64,000 bases of DNA, taken from the NCBI GenBank assembly GCA_037974665.1, contig CM075783.1, positions 10,235,262-10,299,261 on the forward strand. The letters run 5' to 3'. This DNA is from Ehretia macrophylla. Its lineage: Eukaryota; Streptophyta; Magnoliopsida; Boraginales; Ehretiaceae. The position numbers were made by a program, and so were the translations under genes. This document shows, piece by piece, positions 34,976-46,860 of the stretch (its first letter is position 1; every line of letters starts with the position of its first letter). Below the pieces are notes generated by a model that searched no databases, was not told where the DNA came from, and saw only the letters and a program-made list of their open reading frames with translations.

Positions 34976-37900
34976 ATGGCGACATCAAGTGTAACATTCC
35001 CATTTCCAAGGCTCTCCAACGATAACTAGACGGTGGAACATCGAAATGAAGACATATCTTGGTGGCCAAGATATATGGGATGTTGTTGAAGAAGGCTATA
35101 AAGTACTCGAAGATGAGGCCACTCTTGCTCAAGCACAAAAGAAGGCTTTGAAGGAGTCTAAGATGAAAGATCAAAAGGCTCTTTCAATAATCCAACAAGC
35201 CGTAGATGATGCCACGTTTGAGAAGATTGCCTAAGCTTCAACAGCTAAAAAAACATGGGAGATTCTTGAGAAAGTATACCAAGGAGTTGATAAGGTAAGA
35301 GGTAAGAAAAGTCCATCATCAAGCTCTTAGAGTTGAGTTTGAAAATTTACAAATGAAAGAATCCGAGTCAATCTTCGATTATGTTTCAAGAGTTCAATCC
35401 ATAGTTAATCAACTACAAACAAATGGTGAAAGCATGGGTGATGTTCGGGTCATTGAAAAAATTCTCTGATCATTAGATTCAAAATTTGACCATGTGGTAG
35501 TAGCAATTTAAAAATCTAATGATCTAGAGAAAATGACCATTGATGAACTCATCGGTAAGCTTCAAATACATGAAGAGAAGATCAAGAAAAGGAATAAGGA
35601 ATCACTAAACCAAGTCTTACAAGCCAAGCTCAACCTCAGTCGAGGAGATCGAGACCTTGGCAATGAAAGAAGCCAAAGAGGACGAGGACATGGACAAGGA
35701 CAAGGACGTAGACGTGGACGTGGACGCAATCGTGGTTGTGGTCGAGGAAGAGGAGGATACAACATGCCCTACAACGAGAATGATGATAACAAAAGATCAT
35801 CAAGCAGATATAGAAGAAGAGGCGCTCAAAGACCAAGGTATGAAAAGTCCAAAGTTGAATGTTACAATTGCTACAAATTCAGTCACTATGCCTCAGAGTG
35901 CCAAAGTTCAACCAAGAATGTAGAGGAAAGATCCAATTATGCCGAGCAAAAGAATGATGAGGTAGAATCCACTCTCTTGTTCGCATACAAGGGATACGGA
36001 GATGGAGAACAACATACCTGGTACTTCGACACAGGCATAAGCAACCACATGTGCGGCAACAAGAACATGTTTGTCGAGCTTGATGAATCGGTGAATGGAA
36101 ATGTCATGTTTGGAGACCTATCTAAGACTCCGGTCAAAGGCAAAGGTAAAATACTCATCCACCTAAAAGATGGTAGACACCAATTCATCTTCAATGTATA
36201 CTACGTGCCCAACATGAAGGCCAATATCTTGAGCATGGGCCAACTCTTAGAAAAAGGATATGATATCCACATGAAAAATCATAGTCTCTTCCTAAGAAAT
36301 CATAGAGGAAACTTAATTGCCCAAGTGCCTATGACCAACAATAGAATTTTCCTATCAAACATTCAAAATGATAGCCTCAAATGTTTGAAAACATGCTTGG
36401 AAGACACTTCTTGGCTATGGCACTTGAGGTTGGGTCATCTCAATTTTGGATGACTAAAGCTACTATCAAATAAGCATATGGTCAAGGGGCTACCTTCCAT
36501 CGATTACCCCAATCAACTATGTGAAGGATGTCTACTTGGCAAGTAATTTCAGAAAAGCTTCCTACAAGAGGCATCATCAAGAGCAAGGAGGCCATTGGAG
36601 TTAGTTCACACCGATATATGCGGCCCAATTAACGCAACATCATTCGAAAAAAACTAGTACTTCTTTCTTTTCATTGATGATTTCAGCAGAAAAACATGGG
36701 TGTATTTCCTAAAAGAAAAATTAGAGGTCTTCAATGCCTTCAAGAAATTCAAGGCTTTTGTGGAGAAACAAAGTGGACATATAATAAAGGCGATGAGATC
36801 TGATAGAGGGGGGGAATTCAACTCACAAGAGTTCAAGGCATATTGTAAAGAAAATGGAATCAAACGTCCACTCACTCTTCCTTACTCATCACAACAAAAT
36901 GGAGTCACAGAAAGGAAGAACATATCCATCCTCGACATGGCAAGAAGCATGCTCAAGAGTAAGATGCTGCTAAAAGAATTTTGGGCTGAAGTAGTGGATT
37001 GTGCAGTGTATCTATCAAATCGTTCTCCCACAAGGAACGTATGGAACAAAACACCCCAAGAAGCATGGAGCAGGCACAAGCCAAGTGTTGCACACCTACG
37101 AGTATTTGAAAGCATAGCCTTTGTACATGTTCCGGACCAAAGAAGAACAAAGCTCGATGATAAAAGCGAGTAGTAGATCCTCATCGGCTATGACCAAAAC
37201 TCAAAAGGATACAAGTTATGCAATCCAAGTACAAGAAAGTCCACCTTTAGCAGAGACGTGGAGTTCGATGAGAAGAACTCGTGGGACTGGAGTAAAGAAG
37301 AAAATGAGTAGTACCAGTTCTTCCCAATGCATGAAGAAGAACCGCCAAGAATTGAAGAAACAACTAATTATGAGACTCCGCTTTCATCACCAACAATACC
37401 ACAAGAAGCAACATCATCATCAACGGAAAGCTCGGATGAAAGGCCTTACCGAATGAGGACTCTACAAGAAACTTATGAGGTAACAGAGAATCAGAATGAC
37501 CTCACTCTATTCTGTCTCTTTGCTGATTGTGAGCCCCTCAACTATGAAGAAGCAACAAAAAGCAAATAATGGAGAAAAGCTATGGATGAGGAGATTAAAG
37601 CAATCAAGAAGAATGATACATGGGAGTTGGCAACCTTACCAAAAGGGCACAAGGCAATTGGAGTAAAATGGGTCTACAAAGCTAAGAAGAATGCCAAAGG
37701 AGAAGTTGAAAGATACAAAGTAAGGTTGGTGGCCAAAGGATACAAACAAAGAGCTGGTATTGACTATGATGAAGTCTTCGCTCCGGCTGCTCGGCTAGAA
37801 ACAATAAGATTGCTTATTTCAATAGCAGCTCAAAAGAAATGGAAGATCTATCAGATGGATGTTAAATCAGCATTCCTGAATGAATTTATTGAAGAAGAAG

Positions 37901-39083
37901 TATACCTTGAGCAACCCGAAGGCTACATAGTACGAGGCCATGAAGACAAGGTCTTGAAGTTGAAAAAGGCTTTGTATAGGTTGAAGCAAGCTCCTCAGGC
38001 ATAGAACACCAAAATCGACAAGTATTTTGAAGAAAATAATTTCAAGAAATGTCCTAACGAGCATACACTATACACAAAAGTGGATGAAAAAGGAGATATT
38101 ATGATTGTCTGTCTATACGTGGATGACTTGATCTTCACTAGAAGCAATCCAATAATGTTCGAAGACTTTAAGAAGGCAATGGCACAAGAATTCGAGATGA
38201 CGGACATCAGGCTCATGGCATACTATCTCGGAATTGAAGTGAAGCAATGGGATGATGCATCTTTATATCTCAAGAAGGATATGCAAATGAAATTCTCAAG
38301 AAATTCAATATGGACAACTGCAAGCCCATAAACACCCCGGTGGAGTGTGGAATCAAGTTATCAAGGTACGAAGAAGTTGAGAAGGTGGATCCAACTTTAT
38401 ACAAGAGCCTGGTCGGGAGCCTACGATATTTGACATGCACAAGACCGAACATCCTATTTGGAGTAGGACTCATCAGCAGGTTCATAGAGACTCTAACAAC
38501 TCATCACTTCAAGGTTGCAAAAAGAATCCTTCGATACATAAAAGGCACTATTGATTACGGTATCTTCTATCCCTCTACAAGCAACTTCAAGCTAGTGGGA
38601 TATAGTGATAGTGATTGGGCTGGAGACGTGGATGACTGAAAAAGTACAATAGGGTTCATGTTTTACTTTGGAGACATAGCATTTACATGGACTTCGAAGA
38701 AACAACCAATAGTCACATTATTAACATGTGAAGCTGAATATGTAGCCGCTACTGCAGGTGTGTGTCATGCGCTATGACTACAGAATTTGCTTAAGGAGCT
38801 TAACTTTTCTCAAGACGAAGCAACATAAATATTCGTGGACAACAAGTCAGCAATTGTGTTGACAAAGAATCCTGTCTTCCATAATAGAAGCAAGCACATT
38901 GATACCAGATATCACTTCATCAGAGAATGTGTGACAAAGAAGAATGTCCAGATAAAGTACGTGAAGTCACAAGACCAGGTAGCGGATATCTTCACCAAAC
39001 CTATCCCGACTGAAGTTTTTCTCAAGCTGAGATCTCATCTTGGAATGATAAATTCAAGTTTAAGAGGGGGTGTTGGAAAGTAA
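34976..39083 (+). pseudogene. Copia 2 gag-pol polyprotein, multiply broken
   Basis: Starts MATSSVTFPFPRL at 34976. Order: gag (MKTYLGGQDIWDVVEEGY from 35046); an Arg/Gly-rich stretch (35690-35760); zinc knuckle CYNCYKFSHYASEC; protease WYFDTGISNHMCG; pre-integrase LWHLRLGHLNFG; integrase (RSDRGGEFNSQEF, SSQQNGVTERKN); reverse transcriptase (KARL- and YKQRAGIDYDEVFAP-like region, then YVDDLIFTRS); RNase H (GYSDSDWAGDVDD, then VDNKSAIVLTKNPVFHNRSKHID). Stops occur at about 35025, 35233, 36545, 36655, 37171-37176, 37567, 38002 and 38637. A frameshift near 38300 shifts the last third. No single domain is cleanly intact. Confidence 0.9.
39062..39070 (+). promoter_or_regulatory. Polypurine tract of copia 2
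   Basis: AAGAGGGGG directly before the 3' LTR, in the right orientation. Confidence 0.85.
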
Positions 39084-39573
39084 ACTTAAATTTGGGCTAA
39101 GGATTGGACATCAAGAATTTGGGCTAAAAATTAATGAATGAGTATTTAGGCTAAGTATTAATACTAAAGCCTTTGGGCCAACTAAAATATTTACTCACTT
39201 GACCCAAAAGAATAAGAGCATTGCCCAATTGTAAGTCCAAGCCCTACATCTAGAGAAATCTTGAAGTTGAGATATTTTCTAGGAAGCATCTAGGAAACAT
39301 CTAGGGAGAAATAAAATATTTTATTTGGCTAGCTAGAAAAATCTAGGAATACTATCTAGCATATTCCAAGAATCTTCAAAATATATTGTGTGTAGAATAC
39401 TCCTTAAACACCTATAAATAGGGGGCAACTTCAAGCATTTGGAACCAAGCCAAAGTTGCAATCTTTTTTTCAATACAAGTTCTCTAGTTCCTCCAAAAAT
39501 TCTCCTCTTCCACTTCCTAAATATTTCCTATATATGTTTTAGTTCTTTAAATTAGTCTAGGCCTATCACAACA
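39071..39573 (+). repeat. 3' LTR of copia 2
   Basis: 503-bp partner of 34457-34954. Preceded by the purine run AAGAGGGGG (39062-39070). Confidence 0.93.
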
Positions 39574-41179
39574 ATACGTTTCATCAGAATCTTACAACAC
39601 ACTGCATTCTTGAATCTTTCAGTTTTTAGGTACGCATAGTCTGACTTTGACATGTTCACTAACTGTACTCCTACCATGTGCAGACAATCTTTGATGGATC
39701 ACCCATCATCTTCAAAATACCAATTACTAAGGAAAATGCGGAACTTCTATTAAAAACCTTTACGGGGTGTAGACTAATATTGCTGTTTGATTGAGGTGTT
39801 TCTGTCGTTCTCGACGGCGAATTTACAAGTCTCTTGTATCTGGTTTGTAACTGCAGCCATTGAAGGCCTTTTGCGAGGATTCTGGAATGTGCAACAAATA
39901 GCAAGTTGTAACAAATCAGTCATCCGCTCCTCCATATTTTCGTCTTTACAATTAACAAGTGCAGTATCCAGCACATCAAGAATTGGATTTTCTCGTAACG
40001 TTGACCTTATCCACTGTGGTAGATCAATCCCTTCGATTTGAGTAACGGCACAAAGTGGTGGCTTACCCGTTAGTATTTCCAACAGCAAGACGCCGAAGCT
40101 ATACACATCAGACGTCGGCGAGACCTCGCGTGCATATTTCACCTCGGGTGCACGATAACCAGTGATCAGAACGGGTTTGGTTTCTGGTGTTACAAATTGT
40201 GCGACGCCAAAATCGGAGAGACGGGCATTATAAGTATTGGTGAGGAGAACATTTGAAGATCTGATGTTTCCATGGCAAACATTGGATCCTTGAGCATGGA
40301 GATATCTAATACCCCGGGCAACTCCATGGATGATGCTGCATCTCACTTTCCAAGTCAGTGGAGTCTTGTTTACACCTCCATTTCCTATGCAGCAAAAAGG
40401 TAGCAATGAGAAGCATGTTGTTGATAGATGATGTTGAACTCATTATCTTTGAAATTACAATTATTTTATCTTACGTGCAGATTGCAAATTTGTGTCGCTG
40501 ACAAGAGTTTTTTTGTTTTTTGTTTTTTGTTTCTTTCAAAGGGAAGCCTAAGCCAATTTTATATCAAAGAATATTATACTGAGAATTGATCTTAAGATCT
40601 ATTGCACCTAATGCGAGAATCATACTCAATAATTTTTAAGGTTCGAGATGTTCTCCTCTTATATCTCGTTGAAAACTGTTGATTTAATTTTCTCAACATA
40701 TGCTTTGGACTGCCTCAGTTGATTGAGATTCTCGAAATGAAATCTTCGCTTCATTGAAAATATATGTATTTTCTATATTTTCTCTTTTCCTTTTTGATGA
40801 CCACGAATCTGGCTTCAACATGATCATATTAAATTTATTCAAAAATTGTAAACTTCATGATGTAGCGGTGTGTTCAATACATGTTTTAAGTTTACTAAGA
40901 ATCAAAAGATATTTATAATAAGAGAGCATAAATTCAAATTTAAAACCTTTAATTAATGAGTGGTTGCCGACCACTCTATTTAACCTAAGGAACAGTATTT
41001 TACATAGTTGGACTTGAAACACAAGAAAGAGAGAAAACTCAGATCACACGCACAATAAACCAAAAAAAAATACAATCAATAGCTAAAACCGAGTTTAAAC
41101 AAATATTTGATTATGTTCACAAGCAAAATGAGCTGAAGGCATCAAAAGAACTTTTTTGAAATGATGATTCACATCAAAA

Positions 41180-41538
41180 GGGTAAATTTCACACTTAGTC
41201 CTCATTGTTTGCTATTTTTTTCAAGTTGATCCTTAATATTTTAAAAGATTCATAGAGGTCTCTAATGTTTACAAAATGATCTCTATTATTTAAAACTAGC
41301 CAATTTAGTCCTTATTGTTTTTCATAAAATTTTATTTAGTCCCCAAATAGGAATAATATGCATGAATTGAATTGAATTTTTTTTAAAAATAATAGGGACT
41401 AAATTGAATTTTTTAAAAAATAATAAAGATCAAATTGGCTAAGTTTGAACAATAAGGACCTCTATGAATCTTTTAAAACATTAAAAACTATATTAAAAAA
41501 AGTATTTAAATAATAGGGACTAAGTGAGAAATTTACCC
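41180..41538. mobile_element. Non-autonomous MITE in kinase copy 2 intron
   Basis: Terminal inverted repeats GGGTAAATTTCACACTTAG (left) and GGGTAAATTTCTCACTTAG (right, other strand), 359 bp, with inner arms also partly inverted (AATAGGGACTAA type). Copy 1 has the empty site near 20380 (ATCAAAACACCCATT). The target duplication is unclear (TCAAAA on the left versus TAAAAG on the right), so I leave the superfamily open. Confidence 0.8.
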
Positions 41539-43245
41539 TAAAAGACCCATTTACCACATTAAGAAATTTTCTATGGTTTCACTTTTGTGGATAGGTCCTA
41601 CATGAATAACATTTTTAAAAATTTCTTGGACTTAAAAGCGCGAAAAAAAATGTAAAGAAAAAAAAGAAAATATTAACTATATACAGAAAGGGTCACTATG
41701 ACTCCCAAGCTTAGAACTTCAACCGGACAACAAAATGTGTAGCATATTAAAAAATAATTATTTGAATCTCAAATAATTAATTCAAATTATAATTTAAACT
41801 GATAATATTTACTTATAAATGACACGTTTAACACTTCTTCTACTAATATAAGACATTAGAGCCAACTTTCCATCTCTCAAGCAATAATCTAAAAATCGAG
41901 GGAAAAGGAAAAGGATTCTATTATTTATTGTGGAAAGACTTTAGTGCTGCCAAACATTTATACTAATTCTTTTTATATACAATTATATTGCCGACCTTAG
42001 ATCAATCAGAAATTTAAGTCTCGAAATGCCATAATTTTTATACGATAAATGATGACAACCGGCCAAAATGAGGGAGGAATATTCATCTCTATTTGATCTG
42101 GTTTTTATTATTATTATTTATTATTATTATTATGTATCTAACCCCAATCCTTGCCTTTATTTGTTGTTTGATCTGTCAGTTTTAGATAAGGTCTGCCGGT
42201 GAAAATATACTTGTGTTCATTTGATTCTACAACTAAATTTTAAGTTCTTGACAATCTGTATTTCCGAATTTCTAAACCTTTTAATGAATATGAATAACAT
42301 TAATGAAAACAATTATTGACTCTTCTTTGTCTCAACTTCAAGAGATCATCAGCAGTTAGCTATTATTAAAGATAATAAATGATATAATAAATTATTCTTG
42401 AGAGTTTAAGTTTTTAGGTGAAGTGGTAATTTAATATGATATCAGAGTTTAGATTATCAAATGGTGCGTTCTAGTCACACCGCTGCCTATTTAAAAATTA
42501 AAAAAAAAAATTATTCAAGTGCAAAACTCAAAAGAAATTTGGCCTATAAGTAAGAGAACGTATTGAAAATAGTGAATAAATATAATAAACCCCTATTTTA
42601 TCAGTTTAAATTTTTAAATGAGATAATAATTGGACAATTATAACACTATTTTAAAAGTAAAATTCGAATTTAACGAAGATGAGAAGCAGTTGAGCTTCTA
42701 ACTATTTGTCCTTTCAGGTTGCTTTAAGTAGCTTTTTACCATCCATTCAAAACAAGGACACTAAGTGACATGGCTAGGCCTCTCTTAAATCACAAAAAAG
42801 AAAGAAAAAAGAAAACAAATACAGTAAAAACATTTTCATGTGCTGAATACCTTATCACCTTAACCATGAAAGGAATTTGTGGCGTGCAAAGAGTAAAGGA
42901 ATGTTAATTATAGCAGATAACTAAAAGAAAAAGAAAAACTAAAGAAGTCTGGTGCACGAAGTTGACACTATGCATAGAGTTTAAAGGGTTAAACTTATTT
43001 TAGGATCTATTGTACGCAATCTTATTTTATATTTTGTAAGAGATTATTTGTACAACTCGAGCTTAACTAAGACTTCAAGATCACCCAAAGACAAATTTAC
43101 TATTACGCCTAGACTGTCATTCATTATTGAAAAAGGAGCTGGTCTAAACATTTAAACTTGCCCTCAAACTATTGACAAACTCGATATTCAGAAGATTAGA
43201 TATTATACGAACTTAATTGAAAAGACAGAATTAACCAACTATTAA

Positions 43246-43824
43246 GGCTCGGTTTGTTTGCCGTAAAATAATTTGTTTGTGAAAAATATTTTTATTTAAA
43301 ATATTTTTTTTAGAAAATAAAATATTTTTTTGGACTCCATTGTTTGTTGTAAAATAACTTGATGAGAGAAAATATTTTCCTGAAAAATAGAATACTGGAA
43401 AATATTTTCTAGTGTTTGGATATACAGTAAAAAATATTTTTTGATATTAGATTTTATAAAAAAAATATACACATAATATATATGTTAACTGTGACGGTGG
43501 AGGTGGGTGGGGGTAGGGGTGAGGGGGTGGGGGGTGGGGGGTAAGGCAGGGGAAGGAGTGGGTGAGTTCTGGAAAATGTTTTCTTCTCCCAAAGAATATA
43601 AAAATATTTTTTCAAACTTTGTACTGCCCGTAATATTTAATTGAAAAATATTTTTTAGTTGACTAATTTTTCAGTATTATCAAACACCGAAAAATTAAGC
43701 AAAAGTAGCCACCATTTTTTACTGGAAAATATTTTTCACTTGACTAATTTTTCAATATTACTATATACCAGAAAATTGAAAAAATATATTCGAGGAAAAT
43801 ATTTTATGGTAAACAAACGGAGCC
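43246..43824. mobile_element. Tourist-like (PIF/Harbinger) MITE in kinase copy 2 intron
   Basis: Ends GGCTCGGTTTGTTTGCC and, inverted, GGCTCCGTTTGTTTACC, 579 bp, flanked by TAA on both sides (43243-43245 and 43825-43827). The 3-bp TAA duplication and GGCTC ends are typical of Tourist elements. Copy 1 has the uninterrupted CTATTTAGAAGATG at about 22224. A G-rich block (GGTGGGGG type) lies at about 43500-43545. Confidence 0.9.
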
Positions 43825-44301
43825 TAAGAAGATGAGAATGAACATGAAATGAAAAGCTTTTCCAACACAATCAATAATTTCTTGAGCCAAAGAAACTAGA
43901 CGAAGCAAGAATTAATCAGACGTCTTACCATGCAACGCGAAAGCCAAACTTCCTCTAGTCATGTACTCTTACACAAGAATTCTCTCACCCCGATGACAAC
44001 AATAGGCTTTAAGAAGGAAATTTTTATGAGCCACCATTGATGCAAGCTTTTGAACCTTTTCTTTAAACTCCTCAGATAAACAACCATTCTTCAATCTTTT
44101 TACGTCCACAATAATTCCTCTATCCTCCAAAAAGGCCTTGTAAGAATACCCAAACGTTCCCTTTCCCAAAACCTCCACGTACGAACGTAGTAAATCATCC
44201 AAACCATATTCTTCAACGCCATTATTATTCATCAAGAATACAAGCTGACTTTCTGTAACATCTGCAGCGCTCCAGGGCAAAAGAGTCTCCATTAGTGGCA
44301 A

Positions 44302-45323
44302 ATAGCGTTATTCAACTGATTGATTGAAATATTGATCTTAGGCACTATCATTGTGTTTAATAGAAGAGGCTTGGTTCTACTTGTAGACACGCAAAAACAA
44401 TTGAATAAGATAATTAATGCAAGAGGGAAGTTGTGGAGAAAAGGGAATCAGTTCAACTCTTTGAATTTTGTATTAGACGTTAATGGTTTATATGGTGATG
44501 ACTTCTGAACGATTCCTTTTCGAGGTTGTTGAAAAGATTAAAGTATTGAATAAATATGAAATTGCTCAATAAAATTACCAGGTCTTAAGGTATTTTGAAA
44601 ATTTAGTGGGCCATTTTTAAATTCCTCTATTTTTATACAAGTTGACTTCTCACATAATATGATTTCTTTGACTTTTCACGAATTTTGCTTATAGTAATAT
44701 CGCAAAGTAGATTTTAAATTTCTCTATTAAAGATTACATCAAACATAAATGAAAGGTAGATCGAATTGATTTGTGTAGCTTGAATTGAACTTTCCGCATA
44801 TTTATTTGACCATAAAATAAAAGGTCTCCAAACATGAAATTTCATGAATACTTCTTAGAATCTAAAACCACGATTCAGATGATTTAAGTGCGAGTGCTAT
44901 GATCCCCTCTTTAAGTGAGAAATATCTCGAGATCAATTCTCGTGTACTGTAAAATTCTAAGTGACGTAAAATGGTTCAAATTTTTTTTTTTTAACTCGGT
45001 CAACAAGTATGATTTCCATTACACAATCAAAAAACATATTAGATCTTCTTTCAAGTATGTAAAACAATCAAAATGGCTTAAATCTTCTTTGAATTAAAAA
45101 AAGAAAAGAGAAACAAACCCACGATCCAGATGGTTTAAAGGTTTGCCATAACCATAAACCATTAATTAATTTTATATCTTTTCTCTCATGAACATATATT
45201 AGATTTCGTGTTTCAGTAAATATTCACTTCCCTCAACCTTATTTCATTTAATTTGCTCGTACTATAAAAGCCCGACCAAGTTGTTTGCAAATTTGGCTGC
45301 TACTAAAAGGATAGCTCACATAG
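44302..45323. other. Flank of duplication copy 2, no gene seen
   Basis: Matches 23173-24090 of copy 1 with moderate divergence. Short open frames have no domain. A TATAAAAG at about 45262 (and 24023 in copy 1) points rightward, away from the kinase genes. Confidence 0.5.
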
Positions 45324-45654
45324 ACTCCTAACCCGCCACCTCGAGCCTCTAATGGTGGTATGGCTAAATCCAAACACTCCCGCAAACAGACTTCCCCACA
45401 GTCGAACTCCAAGGAGTTCTTTAAGGGCTTAGAGAATTCACTGGCGAAGTCCTCTAATAGCTCTCCTTCTAGCTCTTCTCCAGTTGAGGTTTCATCATCC
45501 TCTGCTCAAGATACCTCAGCAGCTCAGGGACTTGTGCTTAAGCAAATCCCTAGTACCAATGGTATCCCTCCTCCTTCAGATGACCAATCTGCTTTTCCTC
45601 CATTGGGTCTGAAAAGACATCTACTGTTACTCCACTACAAAAAAAATTGAATTT

Positions 45655-46390
45655 TGCGACGGGCCGTCGCCATCTCATCACCAATACAGCGACAGCTTGG
45701 TGAAGGGAAATGTTGACGCGAATTTTGTGATGAGACAGTGACGGCATAGTGTTAGACGAGAAAAACCGTCACCAACAGTGACGGCATTCTTCGTCGTCTC
45801 CAATTTGGTGACGGCTAAAATAGACCGTCACCAAATTGGTGACGGCCTTGCTAGACCGTCACCAAATTAGTGACGGTATGGTGACAAATTCCCTCACCAT
45901 GCCGTCACCAAATCGGTAACGGCTCAGAGACGGTAAAAATTGATAATTCTTTATTAATTGTATGTCTTTTAATTTTTTATAAAATAAAACTTATATTTTT
46001 ATATATTTTTTTATTAATAAAGTTTTTTTATTTAATTGGAGACGGGGATCAGTCCCGTCTCCAAAGTTGGAGACGGGAGCCTTTGCCGTCTCCAAATTGG
46101 AGACGGCAAACGTGCCCGTCTCCATTGGAGACGGGCGCAGGCCGTCTCCAATGGAGACGGGGATCAATCCCGTCTCCAAAGTTGGAGACGGGAAATGAAC
46201 CCCGTCTCCAACTTTGGAGACGGGAGCCATTGTCGTCTCCAATGGAGACGGATACAAGCTGTCTCCAATGGAGACGGGGATCAATCCTGTCTCCAAAGTT
46301 GGATACTGGAAATGAACCCCGTCTCCAATTTTGGAGATGGGAACTTAGCCCGTCTCCAATGAAAATTGGCTGATTGACCTGTTTCCAACT
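45655..46390. repeat. Left subterminal repeats of CACTA D
   Basis: Two blocks. 45660-45930: GTGACGGC and CCGTCACCAAATTGGTGACGG-type palindromes. 46035-46375: GGAGACGGG alternating with CCCGTCTCCAA, at least 20 cores in both orientations, capable of long hairpins. Apparent reading frames of Gly, Asp and Arg repeats here are artefacts. Confidence 0.92.
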
Positions 46391-46774
46391 TGGTGACGAA
46401 TGTTTTTATTGAAAATATTTTTAATAATATTTTTTACTAAAATGTTTAAATTTAATTTAATTTTTTATTTCAATATAAATTTTTTAAACTTAAATTATAT
46501 TTACTTGGTAAATAATTTATTTTAATATAGAATTTATATTAATATTAATAATTAATTTATCATTAATAATTTACCCTAAACTTGTAATTAAAATACTGAT
46601 TAAATAGTAAATAAATTTAAAATAATAAATGACTAGTTATTTTAATTATTATAATTATCCCATAAATTTTTTTTAAAAAAATATCTTAATACTTCCTTTA
46701 TAAAATAAATTCTCATAAATTTTAAAAAAATTCGAAGAAAACAAATGCACATTTAAGTGCATGTGCTGTGCTGG

Positions 46775-46860
46775 GAGACAGACTCATTGTCCGTCTCCCA
46801 AACAGAGACGGACCCATTGGTCCGTCTCCTTTTGGAGACGGACCATGGGCCGTCTCCACT
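46775..46860. repeat. Isolated GTCCGTCTCC/GGAGACGGAC palindrome cluster
   Basis: Five cores in about 85 bp, separated from the main array by about 400 bp of AT-rich DNA. Still part of the left end of CACTA D. Confidence 0.85.

Larger units (their letters stand above)
34457..39573 (+). mobile_element. Ty1/copia retrotransposon 2 inserted in duplication copy 2
   Basis: LTRs at 34457-34954 (498 bp) and 39071-39573 (503 bp) start TGTTGGAAAG and end ATCACAACA, differing by roughly 5% plus a 5-bp indel. Flanks are ATAAC (34452-34456) and ATACG (39574-39578), an imperfect target duplication; copy 1 shows the uninterrupted site at about 18690-18700. Primer-binding site and polypurine tract sit correctly. 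The gag-pol on the plus strand is broken in many places. Confidence 0.94.
39774..44301 (-). pseudogene. LRR-less inactive receptor-like kinase, copy 2
   Basis: Paralogue of the gene at 18896-23172. Exon 1 is about 44292-43929 (METLLPWS start; a Met three codons upstream is also open) and exon 2 about 40375-39774. Exon 2 is fully open for about 200 codons: GVARGIRYLHAQG, HGNIRSSNVLL, LSDFGVAQFVTPETKP, GYRAPEVKYAREVSP, SDVYSFGVLLLEILTGKPP, ending IKQQY. HGN in place of HRD predicts no catalysis. Exon 1 is broken by TAA at 43969-43971, where copy 1 has Tyr (LVYEYM), and by small in-frame losses near GCLSE and NFLLK. The Gly of AVK-type sequence is also changed (IIVDVKRLKN). The two copies died by different lesions, so both were probably open when duplicated. 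Confidence 0.88.
34289..45323 (-). repeat. Segmental duplication, copy 2 (enlarged by insertions)
   Basis: Direct copy of 18530-24090. It is 11 kb long because it contains copia 2 (34457-39573) and MITEs at 41180-41538 and 43246-43824. Without them it is close to the copy 1 length. Homology to copy 1 stops at about 45323, exactly where the LINE begins. Confidence 0.9.

Noticed and set aside
46036..46373. Open frames of SRLQSWRRE or SPSPMET type in both directions
   Set aside because: Translations of the GGAGACGGG inverted array of CACTA D.
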